Of a stretch of DNA of 64,000 nt, positions 26,338 through 35,339 are shown in pieces. Position 1 is the stretch's first letter. Each line of letters opens with the position of its first letter. Made by a program: the position numbers and the translations under genes. Source of the stretch: Paraperibacillus marinus (lineage in GTDB: Bacteria > Bacillota > Bacilli > Bacillales > DSM-1321); assembly GCF_046237605.1 (NCBI RefSeq), contig NZ_CP143542.1, positions 3,844,001-3,908,000 of the forward strand, written 5' to 3'. The notes under the pieces were generated by a model. The model was not told where the DNA came from. It worked only from the letters and a program-made list of their open reading frames with translations, and did no database searches.

Positions 26338-27501
26338 CTACATCCCCCTTCTTTGAAAATGAACGAGCTCAGGCTGGCCGGAATTCACATTTCTGATGAA
26401 TGCGACATGGGCCCTTGTGACAAAGATTTGCGTCCGGAACGCGTAAATAACCGTATCACCGGTAATCATCCCGGCTTCTCGCCGCAGGCAGCCATAGTAA
26501 TCGATGTTTTCCGGCGCTACACATTCAACACTTGTTCGTTGGTTCACAATATCATTTTCATTGCTGCCAAATAAGGCGCCTTCCATGTTGGAACGGGCAT
26601 AAAATCCTCCCGCAATCGTATAGGCATGTTTTTCATCCATATGCGAGATTTCAGAAACGTAGACAATGCTCGGGATTTCGGGCAAATCTTCGCGATACGC
26701 ATGCAAAGGAGTTGTCCCGGTGATAGCGTGTCCTGGCTCGCCATGGGTGACTCCCCATTCCTTCAGCATCGGGATGCTATGGCAGCTTGTGGCGCTGGGA
26801 GCGTTCACATGGCTCACCTTAACTCCCTTTCTTTCAAGAATTTCGCGGGCACGCTTTATCGTTTCGATGTTTGAAGTAAACTTGAAATCATCTTTTTGTT
26901 CATTGATCTGCAGTACAGGGAAGCTCGTAATCCCGATCACACGGATCCCTTTTAGCTTGAGGAGTGTATCAAGACTTTCTTCAAGCTGTCCGATCAAAAA
27001 CCCGCCAAATTGCCCCGGGTAGACCATATCATCCGGTTTGATCACACGGAGAATGACGTCTTGCGTCAACCCCAGTTTTTCCGCTGCGGCAGATAATTGC
27101 GCTGCCCGCTCCACTGAAAACAGGGTGACAACTTCTGGCTGCAGCTTTGTCAATACATCTTCCCATTGGGATTTGCCTGGCTGGACGATATGGCCGATAT
27201 TCCCAATCTGGCAATTCTCCTTCTTTAGTTCAAAGGCTTCATCAATATCGACGGCGACAGCTCGTCCAATCCCGTTTTCCTCGATTATCCGGCCGACGAA
27301 TCCGCTTCTGCCGATTTGTTTTGTCATATAATACAAGTCGAGTCCGTGCTCTTTTGCTGATTTAGTGAGTTCTCTGACGTTATGCTCAAGAGAATCGAGA
27401 TCGATCGCATAAGTATTGGCCGGGATGATACCCTGTTGATGGAGTTTGGTGGCCGCCCTGATCAATCCTTCATTACGCTTGAGCGTCATATTTAAAAACA
27501 C
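26338..27501 (-). CDS. yhfX: YhfX, PLP-dependent alanine-racemase-fold enzyme
   Basis: A 387-residue fold-type III PLP enzyme. In the N-terminal barrel NTYAIDLDSLEHNVREL leads to YYMTKQIGR, where Lys61 should carry PLP; HVNAPSATSCHSIPMLKEWGVTHGEPGHAITGTTPLHA forms the cofactor and substrate part. Homologous to YhfX of Escherichia coli; a racemase or lyase acting on an amino acid-like compound is expected, but the substrate is not established. The start is GTG at 27501 behind AGGAGGTGA. It follows yhfS after seven bases. Confidence 0.88.
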   Translation of the reverse strand: MFLNMTLKRNEGLIRAATKLHQQGIIPANTYAIDLDSLEHNVRELTKSAKEHGLDLYYMTKQIGRSGFVGRIIEENGIGRAVAVDIDEAFELKKENCQIGNIGHIVQPGKSQWEDVLTKLQPEVVTLFSVERAAQLSAAAEKLGLTQDVILRVIKPDDMVYPGQFGGFLIGQLEESLDTLLKLKGIRVIGITSFPVLQINEQKDDFKFTSNIETIKRAREILERKGVKVSHVNAPSATSCHSIPMLKEWGVTHGEPGHAITGTTPLHAYREDLPEIPSIVYVSEISHMDEKHAYTIAGGFYARSNMEGALFGSNENDIVNQRTSVECVAPENIDYYGCLRREAGMITGDTVIYAFRTQIFVTRAHVAFIRNVNSGQPELVHFQRRGM

Positions 27502-27508
27502 GGCCAGG

Positions 27509-28624
27509 TCACCTCCTTGAGATTTCTTCCATTACCTGGTGTAATATTCGGATTACAGTGCTTGCAGATGATTTCATCGGATTCACACGGGCTCCGTGCA
27601 GTTTTAAGTCAGGCCTGCTTTCCAAAAAGCTGCCTGATACCCGATATATCATAGGGACTAATTCGTAGCGGGATTCCGCTCCGACCGGATAGGTCGCTGC
27701 CCCGAATTCGGAAGCCAGCTTGATTACTTCTTGTGCAATTGGCTGTTCAAACTCGACTATCACGTTTTTCGATTGTGAGTTTGTGATGTACGCTTCCTTT
27801 ATGCCCTGGACTTCGCCATTATTCAAACGGTGGCACAGCTCCTGGACCTGCTCATTTTGGATCGCGATCATGACCGGGGCAAATGCGAGGCTGCGCAGCA
27901 GTTCATGTGCTTCAAACCCCTGGACCTGCCCGCCGCCGGAGTAATTCCGCTCGTGGAGCAGTTCGATCGTATCCTTTCGGCCAATGATTACGCCGATTCC
28001 CTCCGGGCCTAAAAGCTTAAAGCCGGAGAAGGTTGAAAAATCTGCTCCCATCTGGCTGCCGATTTGTTTCATTTTCATTGCGCAATAATTGTCATCTACA
28101 ACGACCGGCAAGTCCGGGCGTCTTTCTTTTACTAAAGAAATGATTTCTTTTAAATCGTAAGTATCGTCAGGCTGCTGCCGTGAATGCTGCACGTAGAACA
28201 CCTTCGAAACTTTATCATTTTCTAGTGTTTCGACAAGGCCATCATGGTCATTAAAGTCAACATGGTTTTGCTTTAACCCCAGCAGCCGGAACGTTTCCTT
28301 TGTTGTTGTATACATCGGCGCAGAATGGACGATACACTGCTCGCCAGCTTCAAGCAGCATGCTTAAAATGATCCGGATCGCTCCAGTTCCGCTCCCCCGC
28401 ACCAAGGCACATGCCTCGGCGCCGAATGTCCTTGCCAGCACCTTTTCGACTCGTGCCGTCATTAATGGCCGGTGGTATTCCGGGTGGAGCCCGACGTCAC
28501 CGATGTGAAAAAACTCGTTATTCTTAAATTCCTTCGTGACCTCATCCATCAACCTGAATTGCAGGTTTTTTGCTTCGTCCAGGGTTATATTTTTTAAAAC
28601 AGACCGTTCATATTTTAGACTCAT
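27509..28624 (-). CDS. yhfS: YhfS, PLP-dependent aminotransferase-fold enzyme
   Basis: A 371-residue fold-type I PLP enzyme of the class V aminotransferase / cysteine-desulfurase superfamily. VRGSGTGAIRIIL (75-87) binds the phosphate, VVVDDNYCAMKM (175-186) holds the Asp that contacts the pyridine nitrogen, and FSGFKLLGPEGIG puts the Schiff-base Lys at 203. It matches YhfS of the Escherichia coli cluster. A transamination, elimination or lyase step is likely; which one is unknown. ATG follows AGAAGGACAGGAA. About 75 bases separate it from php. Confidence 0.87.
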   Translation of the reverse strand: MSLKYERSVLKNITLDEAKNLQFRLMDEVTKEFKNNEFFHIGDVGLHPEYHRPLMTARVEKVLARTFGAEACALVRGSGTGAIRIILSMLLEAGEQCIVHSAPMYTTTKETFRLLGLKQNHVDFNDHDGLVETLENDKVSKVFYVQHSRQQPDDTYDLKEIISLVKERRPDLPVVVDDNYCAMKMKQIGSQMGADFSTFSGFKLLGPEGIGVIIGRKDTIELLHERNYSGGGQVQGFEAHELLRSLAFAPVMIAIQNEQVQELCHRLNNGEVQGIKEAYITNSQSKNVIVEFEQPIAQEVIKLASEFGAATYPVGAESRYELVPMIYRVSGSFLESRPDLKLHGARVNPMKSSASTVIRILHQVMEEISRR

Positions 28625-28699
28625 TTCCTGTCCTTCTTTCTAATTTCAGAATAGAGGGCGCGTACGGCCCCCTTTTACTGAACTAAAAGTAAATTGACA

Positions 28700-29614
28700 T
28701 TAAAAGGCTAAGAATTTGCGTGGATTGTGAACCAGCATTTTTTCAATGATTTCATCGGTGACGCCATTTTGACTGAGAGCCGGAGTGAAATTTTCAAACA
28801 AGTGGTTATATCCGTATCCCCCGGTTGCCTTTAAATGTGATTTTCTCGTGATGTCACAGGAAAGCATGATTTGGTCTTCATAGCCACGTTCGAGCAGGGC
28901 AAGCAGGTTATCCACCTTGTCGGAATCTTTCCGGTAGCTGTTCTTGCCGATTGTGTCGAACTGGATATAGGCTCCGCTTTGCAGCAGCTCCAGCTGTTCT
29001 TCCATATCTTCATTTAAGTCCTGGTGCCCAAATGAAACACGGTTCATTTTGACATTATGTTTCTGGAAAAGTGCCATCTGCCCTCTGCCCATTGTGCCAA
29101 TTTCGCAATGGGTGCTGATAGGGGCACCCGTCGTTTTATGGGCCATGATGGACGCTGTAAAAACTTTCTCTTCGGTTTCGGTCATTTCATTCAGGCTGCT
29201 GCCGATTTCAGCTATCAATCCAGCCTTGATTGTTGTGTCTTCCATTCCAGTTGTGATTTCACGAATCATGATGTCAGCAAGCTCTTCCGCAGATTTTTCA
29301 AATACAAACGACGGATAGACGGACTCCTTATAAAATCCGGTGGAGGCAACAATGACAAGATCATGTTTGTTTGCGATGTCGAGAAGCGCCTGGGCATCTC
29401 TTCCCATCCCGATGTTTGAAACCTCGATGATTGTATTGCAGCCGGAATTTTTAAGCTCCTCAATCTCCTGATCCAGTGGTGGGGAGTTCTCCAGTTTTGA
29501 GTCCTGGTCCTGTTCCTTCCTGACCCCTGAAAGGTCAAAAACAAGATGCTCATGTATCATCGTTTTCTTAACAGTATTAGGGTCGACAAGGCCAGTTACG
29601 GCATGAATCTTCAT
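28700..29614 (-). CDS. php: Phosphotriesterase homology protein (Php/YhfV)
   Basis: A 304-residue TIM-barrel hydrolase of the phosphotriesterase family. The binuclear metal ligands are visible: His21 and His23 (MIHEH), a bridging Glu136 (AEIG, as in Escherichia coli Php instead of carbamylated Lys), His169 (STHC), His197 (FGHQD) and Asp254 (SCDITRK). It is expected to hydrolyse a lactone, phosphoester or related bond rather than pesticides. The start at 29614 has GGGAG upstream; a frame reaching 29647 lacks a site. Confidence 0.9.
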   Translation of the reverse strand: MKIHAVTGLVDPNTVKKTMIHEHLVFDLSGVRKEQDQDSKLENSPPLDQEIEELKNSGCNTIIEVSNIGMGRDAQALLDIANKHDLVIVASTGFYKESVYPSFVFEKSAEELADIMIREITTGMEDTTIKAGLIAEIGSSLNEMTETEEKVFTASIMAHKTTGAPISTHCEIGTMGRGQMALFQKHNVKMNRVSFGHQDLNEDMEEQLELLQSGAYIQFDTIGKNSYRKDSDKVDNLLALLERGYEDQIMLSCDITRKSHLKATGGYGYNHLFENFTPALSQNGVTDEIIEKMLVHNPRKFLAF

Positions 29615-29668
29615 TATGAAACATCTCCCAAAACGAAAGGCAGGCATAAAACCTACCTTTCAGTGAAT

Positions 29669-31168
29669 TTAGATTAAATGAAGGAAATACAGCAGGTTAA
29701 GGACAATACCAGTCAATATGATTGCTACCGGACCTGCGGCCAGCTTCATGATCGGACGTCCCAAGCCTTCATTTGCAGCATATAGCAGGATATAAATCGT
29801 TAATGATAACCCGATAGCCTCAGGCGCCATCTTCATAGCCGCAAAAGCACCGCCGATGAACAATGCCAGCTCAATCATGGAATTCATGGATGAGCGGATG
29901 TTATCGGATGATTCACGCAATGATGGAAAACGCTGCAGGAAGCGTCCAATCCCGCGAAGGGCGACTACTTCAAGGCAAATCCACAATGCACCGACGATAC
30001 CGGCAACAACTGGGTTTGGCAATAAATATCCAATCGGGAAAACGAACGTTAAACCAACAACTCCATATACCCCTGTAGCAAGGGCAGTCGTAACAATCAA
30101 TGGGATAAAGCTGATACCCCGGATAATGTCAGCAATCGCGGCACTTTGTAAGAGGTCCCGCTGCTCCTGGCCGGACGCATCCCATGCCTGCTGCAGGATC
30201 GGCCCTGAAACCTCTGAACCGGTCATCAGCCCAAGGTTAGCAGCCATCGCCAGAAGGGCGCCAATTCCCGCAAGGATTGGAAGTCCCTTGTAAATCCTTT
30301 TCGTACGAGCTTCAAATATATTTTCTTCCTCTGAATCTACTGAAATATTACCCTTGTTCTTAAGGTCTTTCGCAATCGCAAAGCTTACTAGAAGGATCAT
30401 CCCGGCAAGCATCAGAACAGCGATCTGCATCGTAAAACCGCCGATGGTCGTGCCCAGGGAAAAATTATTGTTTGCCTGAGCTATTAAATCCTGTACTTGT
30501 CCATTCCCCCCGGCTTCTTTCAGCGCATTTATTTTAGCCGCAAAATCAGCGTCTTTTGGAAAGGTCACATCTGTTAATTTTCTTGCTTCTTCGACAGCTG
30601 CATTTGCTCGATCTGTGTAAATCCCGCCAATTTGAGGGAGCAGCTGGCGTATGACTAAAACGATAAGACCAGAAATAAGCGCTCTCACCCAGCCAAATTG
30701 ATATAAAATGGCGATGATCGGGAATGCAGTAAAGGCGACAAGAACTGGGGTTGAAAGTTCGCCAAGGGCGCCAAGCAAATCTATCGGCAAAGCGGTAAAT
30801 GCCGCTTGTACACCAGTCAGGCCAAATAAGGCAACAAGCCCCCATGAACCACCAAGCGCTGCAGCAATCCACCATCTGGCGGCCATAACCCCTAAAATAT
30901 CAGTCGGTAGGAAAAGCAGCCACGGGTTTAATAGTTCAAAAGATACCGCGAAGGAAATTCCGACAGACACGATAAAACCAATACTTAAACCAAAAGAGAT
31001 CGAGGCAAGTTCAGTCCTCTTCATCCTGCCTTCTAGGTATTCTGGAAGGATGGGGCGGATTCCATCATGGAATACCGCTTTCCCCCAGTGTGCTGCCAAG
31101 GCAGTAAGCGCAGTCAGCAAAACTATAATAACGATTTCAATTAACGAAGTGTTTTGAAAAATGTCCAT
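29669..31168 (-). CDS. yhfT: YhfT, multi-spanning membrane transporter
   Basis: A 499-residue integral membrane protein with about 12 hydrophobic segments and a soluble loop near residues 195-240 and 285-305. It resembles YhfT of Escherichia coli, the presumed importer of the pathway's substrate; no transported compound is known. ATG at 31168 follows AGGAGGAGCAT. It is placed between yhfU and php, and a second, decayed copy of its 3' part lies at 34.3-34.6 kb. Confidence 0.87.
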   Translation of the reverse strand: MDIFQNTSLIEIVIIVLLTALTALAAHWGKAVFHDGIRPILPEYLEGRMKRTELASISFGLSIGFIVSVGISFAVSFELLNPWLLFLPTDILGVMAARWWIAAALGGSWGLVALFGLTGVQAAFTALPIDLLGALGELSTPVLVAFTAFPIIAILYQFGWVRALISGLIVLVIRQLLPQIGGIYTDRANAAVEEARKLTDVTFPKDADFAAKINALKEAGGNGQVQDLIAQANNNFSLGTTIGGFTMQIAVLMLAGMILLVSFAIAKDLKNKGNISVDSEEENIFEARTKRIYKGLPILAGIGALLAMAANLGLMTGSEVSGPILQQAWDASGQEQRDLLQSAAIADIIRGISFIPLIVTTALATGVYGVVGLTFVFPIGYLLPNPVVAGIVGALWICLEVVALRGIGRFLQRFPSLRESSDNIRSSMNSMIELALFIGGAFAAMKMAPEAIGLSLTIYILLYAANEGLGRPIMKLAAGPVAIILTGIVLNLLYFLHLI

Positions 31169-31177
31169 ATGCTCCTC

Positions 31178-31549
31178 CTACTGAAGACCGTGTTTTTTTA
31201 GCAGACTGCCGACAATAATTGGCACAGCCTGTTCAATGCCCTCTACAGCCATCCCGAACGCAATCTTGCCTTCGTTGACCAGTTTCTCGATCGCCTCTGC
31301 ATTTGGTTTTTGGCCATTTTTTGCAACAGTAGAGCAGTTTCCATACCCAAGTATTCCGATTGCAACCGAAAGTGCAGCACCGCCGCCGCTGTTGCAAGCA
31401 CCAAGATAATAGTCAGCGTCGCCAGCTTTTACTTTTTTAGCACCTTCAAAATCAGAAGTGACCGTGACCTGGACATGCTCTCCCCCTGCTGCTTTCACAG
31501 CTCTTTCAGTTACATCCTTTTTAAGTCCTCCAACAACAATTCGTAACAT
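31178..31549 (-). CDS. yhfU: YhfU, DUF2620 protein
   Basis: A 123-residue protein of the DUF2620 family known from yhf clusters. It has a Gly-rich stretch ADYYLGACNSGGGAALSVAIGILGYGNC with two cysteines and resembles a small PTS-IIB-like Rossmann domain in layout, but no function is proven. It overlaps the yhfY stop by one base (TAATG) and is nine bases from yhfT, so it is translated with both. Confidence 0.85.
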   Translation of the reverse strand: MLRIVVGGLKKDVTERAVKAAGGEHVQVTVTSDFEGAKKVKAGDADYYLGACNSGGGAALSVAIGILGYGNCSTVAKNGQKPNAEAIEKLVNEGKIAFGMAVEGIEQAVPIIVGSLLKKHGLQ

Positions 31550-31914
31550 TATTCATTCCCCTTTCCAGTTAATAAGCAGAAATACAATGTGATAAACGCC
31601 GCTTCAGCATCAATATTCGCACCTTTTGGATTGTTAGCCTGCAAAAAATCCTTTGCGTTTTGGTAATACTCCGGGTTTTTCGCGATGACGGTTTCCAGCT
31701 CTTCGGAAATCTCTGATACCGGATTGTTTTCGGAAATCCTTTGCAGTGCAACAGATAAATGGCTTGCAAATGAGCCCGCATTTTCCTCGGCAAGTTTTAC
31801 ATCAAGATAAGCCTCGACCTGATCTAACAGGACAGGCAAGCGGTCATAAATTTCGTCACTGATTTGGTTTGTATCATGCAGTAAGTCAAGTCTTTCTTTT
31901 AAGCTGGCATCCAT
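31549..31914 (-). CDS. yhfY: YhfY, PRD-domain protein
   Basis: A 121-residue protein that consists of a single PTS regulation domain (PRD). The conserved His stands in FASHLSVALQRI, the usual phosphorylation site. No DNA-binding domain is attached, so it may pass a phosphorylation signal to a partner. It is the first gene of the operon downstream of yhfZ; a TACAGTATTTTGTA operator lies 134 bases before its ATG. Homolog of YhfY of Escherichia coli. Confidence 0.82.
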   Translation of the reverse strand: MDASLKERLDLLHDTNQISDEIYDRLPVLLDQVEAYLDVKLAEENAGSFASHLSVALQRISENNPVSEISEELETVIAKNPEYYQNAKDFLQANNPKGANIDAEAAFITLYFCLLTGKGNE

Positions 31915-32047
31915 GTTGTTACCCCTTTCATTTTTGCACTGATGTATTTTCAGGTAAGCTTAGATTTTGATAGCTATTTGTAATTACTCACTTCAAAACT
32001 GCTGGTTATATGTAAAGTAACCACCCCCTGAAAGGTTGAAATCAATG

Positions 32048-32061
32048 TACAGTATTTTGTA
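32048..32061. promoter_or_regulatory. Probable YhfZ operator before yhfY
   Basis: TACAGTATTTTGTA is a variant of the TACAAT-TT-ATTGTA palindrome found three more times near yhfZ and the HAD gene. It lies between the yhfZ stop and the yhfY start. Confidence 0.55.
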
Positions 32062-32078
32062 CTATGATTTTAAAAAAA

Positions 32079-32999
32079 TTAATACTTTGGCATAAGGTCG
32101 CCATTGACTACCTTTGTCTGTATATCTACTATTTCCCTGTCCGAAAGCAGGCTGATAATATAGGCCATCTTCCTGTTGTCCTTTTTAATGACACATACCG
32201 CCTCGTTCATTTGCTTTTCGTACTCGATTGCCAATGGAGACGTCAGCGGCTGGATATTATGGACTTCAAAATCGATTTCGTCCACATTCCAAATCATTGC
32301 GTCAATCGTACCGGCTTTAAGATGCTGGAGCAGGTGCATATAGTTAAGCTCCAGATATTCGATGTTCATGCCGTTTGCTTCTGCCTGGGTCAGGATCTTC
32401 TGGTCTGTCGAAAAGCTGTCAATCCCGACTTTCATCCCATCCTCAAGCCTTTTCTTTTCTGTATCGGAGAATATGATCGCGTGCTCTGAAACATAGGTTT
32501 TCCCGCCGAATTCAAGTGCAATGGTTAAATCGTCATTTTCATTCAATTCTTCCATGGCTGAAAACTTGGACATCAATGCGAAATCGTATCTGCCTTCCTT
32601 CATTCCTTCAAGCCGTGGCTTTGATCCCCGCATAAAAGCTATATTGAGAGACAGCCCCAGAGATTCCAACTGGGCTGTAAACCCGGTCGCCAGTCCCTCG
32701 TACTTTTTAGAATATGGGAGAGGCATCACTCCTTGGATACGGTTTGCCCCAGAATATGTTAAAAGGTTGGGCACACTTTTATATCTTAAAAAAGTGCCAA
32801 GATGCCCCCTAGGTTCCACCCTGATGCAATTTTCACCTTCCAAAATCTTCAGGGCTGTTTGGATCGTGCCCCGCCCTACTTCAAATTTCTCCGCAAAATC
32901 ACTGACCTTCGGCAAGCGTTCATTAACCTCTATTATAAGCAGCTCTTCAGCAAGTTTTTGCACGACAATGCCTTGTTTGGAATAAAAATTCTCCCACAT
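32079..32999 (-). CDS. yhfZ: YhfZ, GntR-type transcriptional regulator
   Basis: A 306-residue regulator with an N-terminal GntR winged helix (about residues 15-75; LPKVSDFAEKFEVGRGTIQTALKILEGENCI) and a C-terminal domain resembling a periplasmic-binding fold. It corresponds to YhfZ of Escherichia coli and most likely senses a pathway intermediate. It is divergent from a HAD phosphatase gene with three palindromic operators in the intergenic region, one 20 bases before its own ATG, so autoregulation is likely. Confidence 0.88.
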   Translation of the reverse strand: MWENFYSKQGIVVQKLAEELLIIEVNERLPKVSDFAEKFEVGRGTIQTALKILEGENCIRVEPRGHLGTFLRYKSVPNLLTYSGANRIQGVMPLPYSKKYEGLATGFTAQLESLGLSLNIAFMRGSKPRLEGMKEGRYDFALMSKFSAMEELNENDDLTIALEFGGKTYVSEHAIIFSDTEKKRLEDGMKVGIDSFSTDQKILTQAEANGMNIEYLELNYMHLLQHLKAGTIDAMIWNVDEIDFEVHNIQPLTSPLAIEYEKQMNEAVCVIKKDNRKMAYIISLLSDREIVDIQTKVVNGDLMPKY

Positions 33000-33387
33000 A
33001 TGTAATCACCATTCAATATACAATTTATTGTACTTTACAGTTGCAGTTTAACACGGATAGAAACCGTTTACAACACTTTTATTTTAGTTTCTTTTTTGCT
33101 GTTTTCCGTCTCCGACATGCTTGGTAAAGATGAAACAAGGAATGTACAATTTATTGTATTCTATTTGATTATAGTGTAACCTTCTAATTAATCGCTTACA
33201 ATAGTTTTTTATTATTTTAATTATAATGGTAAGCTCCCCCGTACTTTTCAGTGTCCACAATTAAGTTATCCGCAAGAGAAATTCATCAACCAACTGGACT
33301 AAGATAGGCGGCATGTACAGAAAATTGTAAATTGTACGGTACTGTTTAAATACTATTTTAGGAACTTAATAGAAAGGGTGATGTTCG
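33000..33387. promoter_or_regulatory. Divergent control region of yhfZ and the HAD gene
   Basis: This 388-base region carries three related palindromes: TACAATTTATTGTA at 33019-33032 and again at 33145-33158, and TACAGAAAATTGTA at 33316-33329. The first is next to yhfZ, the third about 60 bases before the HAD start. No coding sequence is evident. Confidence 0.7.
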
Positions 33388-34155
33388 ATGTATCGAATTG
33401 TTTTTCTTGATATCGATGGCACGATTCTAAACACAAAAGAAGAGATGGATGAAAAGCTTATCACTGCCATTAGGGAACTCCAGCAACGAGGGATATTAAT
33501 CGGGCTTGCCACTGGACGTTCTTTCGACGCCTCCATTATATACGGCGAGAAATTTGGCTGCTCCATGTATGTCACCTATAATGGCGGTTACGTCATTCAC
33601 AACAAAAAAGTCATTCACGATGTCAAAATACCTGCGGCATTGGCATATGAACTTTGCCGCAAAACAGATGAACTAAAAGGGACTTATATACATTTCGCTG
33701 ATCGCCAGTCAGTCTCCAATCACCCGCCCCAGGGCATCGAGTATCTACTCCCGAACGCAAAAAAAGCAGATATTGATGATACAAACTGGGATGCCCACCG
33801 TCTAGTCCTTTATCTCAATGCTGATGACAGGGCGGCTCTTCAAACGGATATTAGCGGGGCTGCTGTCTTTGATGAGGGTGACCGTCTGGAAGTCTTTTCA
33901 ACGAAGTCAAAATGGACAGGAATCCTTCCCTTGATCACTGAATTGGGTATCTCACCGGAGGAGGTCGTCACAATCGGCAATGGCACCAATGATATCGGCA
34001 TGCTGTCATCAGCAGGTCTGGGGATCGCGATGCGGAATTCACCTGACTGTGTAAAGGAAAGCGCTGATTGGGTGACTGAAGATAACGACAATCATGGGGT
34101 AGTTTTGGCTTTAAATAAGGTATTTAATTTATACAATGATTTAGTCTCACGATAA
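33388..34155 (+). CDS. HAD-IIB (Cof-type) phosphatase
   Basis: A 255-residue HAD hydrolase. The nucleophile motif FLDIDGT places the catalytic Asp at 8 and the general acid at 10; LATGR (motif II), the Lys in STKSKWTG and GNGTNDIGML (motif IV) follow, with a type IIB cap between. Family members dephosphorylate sugar phosphates or nucleotides. ATG follows AAAGGGTGATGTTCG. It is divergent from yhfZ and shares the operator region, so it probably belongs to the yhf regulon. A terminator lies at 34190. Confidence 0.9.
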   Translation: MYRIVFLDIDGTILNTKEEMDEKLITAIRELQQRGILIGLATGRSFDASIIYGEKFGCSMYVTYNGGYVIHNKKVIHDVKIPAALAYELCRKTDELKGTYIHFADRQSVSNHPPQGIEYLLPNAKKADIDDTNWDAHRLVLYLNADDRAALQTDISGAAVFDEGDRLEVFSTKSKWTGILPLITELGISPEEVVTIGNGTNDIGMLSSAGLGIAMRNSPDCVKESADWVTEDNDNHGVVLALNKVFNLYNDLVSR

Positions 34156-34189
34156 CGCAGCAGGCAAGATTTCGTAAGAAAAATACCCA

Positions 34190-34218
34190 AGCGCAACTTC
34201 AACAAGTTACGCTTTTTT
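34190..34218 (+). terminator. Terminator of the HAD gene
   Basis: GCGCAACTT (34191-34199) pairs with AAGTTACGC (34204-34212) and is followed by TTTTTTGG. Confidence 0.75.
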
Positions 34219-34308
34219 GGCATAGCAGTGCGATACAACTTCTGGTTTTACCAGTGCAAAGGTAATCAAGATCTATGCGATCAAGCAATAGCGGCGGCAG
34301 ATGGCGTG

Positions 34309-34612
34309 CTACACAACATTGTTATTTCGGGATCGACATGATTCCGATGGCGACCAGAATATTGGCAATGATGCGACCGCTATCGCCCCGACAGGCCCGA
34401 CAGCAATACGGACAATCGGGCGTCCTGCAGCTTCATTCAATAAATATGTACCTGCTATAAAAAAGAACCCGAACCGGGGGGAAAGCATTGTCACCGCCAA
34501 TCAGCAGTGCCACTTCCAAAAGCTTTGTCATTCCGTTGCGTATATTTTAGATGCCAGTCACAATAACATAAAGATTTCTGAATATACGACTCCAGAAATC
34601 CGTGCCGATTCG
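34309..34612 (-). pseudogene. Decayed 3' part of a second yhfT
   Basis: Read on the minus strand in shifting frames this stretch gives RIGTDFW, then after a stop NIRNGMTKLLEVALLIGG, then after a frame change LLNEAAGRPIVRIAVGPVGAI. The intact YhfT upstream has GIGRFLQ, NIRSSMNSMIELALFIGG and AANEGLGRPIMKLAAGPVAI in the same order. At least one stop and one frameshift break the copy, and the middle is shortened. It is the residue of a paralogous yhfT gene. Confidence 0.7.
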
Positions 34613-34648
34613 AAACACTATGCAAAAGAAAAGAGGATGTTCACATTT

Positions 34649-34843
34649 CTATAATTCCTTTCGCATCCCATCTAGCGCTGAGTCCTCAAAAAAGTTAGAA
34701 ATGTCATCATTCACTGAATTACCGTGCCCACGTAAATCAGGAAGAATAGTCTTATATTTATCCTTAAAATAAGCTCTCTGAAGCTCAAAATCAGTCATCC
34801 CTGTTTGTAATCCACTATGAAGGAATATAATAGGTTCTCCAAC
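34649..34843 (-). pseudogene. N-terminal fragment of an alpha/beta hydrolase gene
   Basis: The minus-strand frame gives VGEPIIFLHSGLQTG, then FKDKYKTILPDLRGHGNS, then stops at 34649. This is the oxyanion-hole strand and the following DLRGHG turn of the alpha/beta hydrolase fold; the nucleophile elbow and everything after it are missing, and an upstream TGA removes the start. Confidence 0.65.
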
Positions 34844-34902
34844 CCTAATACTTCAGTATATACAATCATTAATCCCCACTTTTCTATATGAGTGTACCTA
34901 TA

Positions 34903-35214
34903 TTATTGAATTCCACCGGTAGTAATTAAATTTATAAGTTTTTTTATGTTATAAAATTTACCCTTCTGCTTCACTTCATTTGTTACGGGAACTAATTCGT
35001 ACATTAAAGATACATATGTATTACTTTGAAATTCATTAATTCCTTTAGAATTAAAAATTAAGCCCGACGAAACTGTAAACGAATCATCATTCATACCAGT
35101 TATCTTGTCAGTCGAATAAGTGTAAGTATCACCAATTCCTTCTGTAACTTCTTTGATACCCACCGATTCTCCGACTTCAAGTGACTTTAGCCATTTTAAA
35201 CGATCCGTACTCAT
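34903..35214 (-). CDS. Uncharacterised 103-residue protein
   Basis: A soluble, Ser/Thr- and charge-rich protein starting MSTDRLKWLKSLEVGESVGIKEV, with a beta-rich centre (GDTYTYSTDKITGMNDDSFTVSSGLIFNS) and a basic C-terminus. The start at 35214 is chosen because GGAGTG lies nine bases upstream; a longer frame to 35280 lacks this. I do not recognise the family. It begins the AT-rich part of the window. Confidence 0.6.
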   Translation of the reverse strand: MSTDRLKWLKSLEVGESVGIKEVTEGIGDTYTYSTDKITGMNDDSFTVSSGLIFNSKGINEFQSNTYVSLMYELVPVTNEVKQKGKFYNIKKLINLITTGGIQ

Positions 35215-35339
35215 TTCAATCACTCCATGACATCTATTAGTCTTTTCATATAAGTATACTTCAGACAAAGCCAGAACCACCTTTATATGGTATCTATCAA
35301 GTCTAAAGCAAATAAAAAAAGCGGTTGAAGAAGGAAGTT

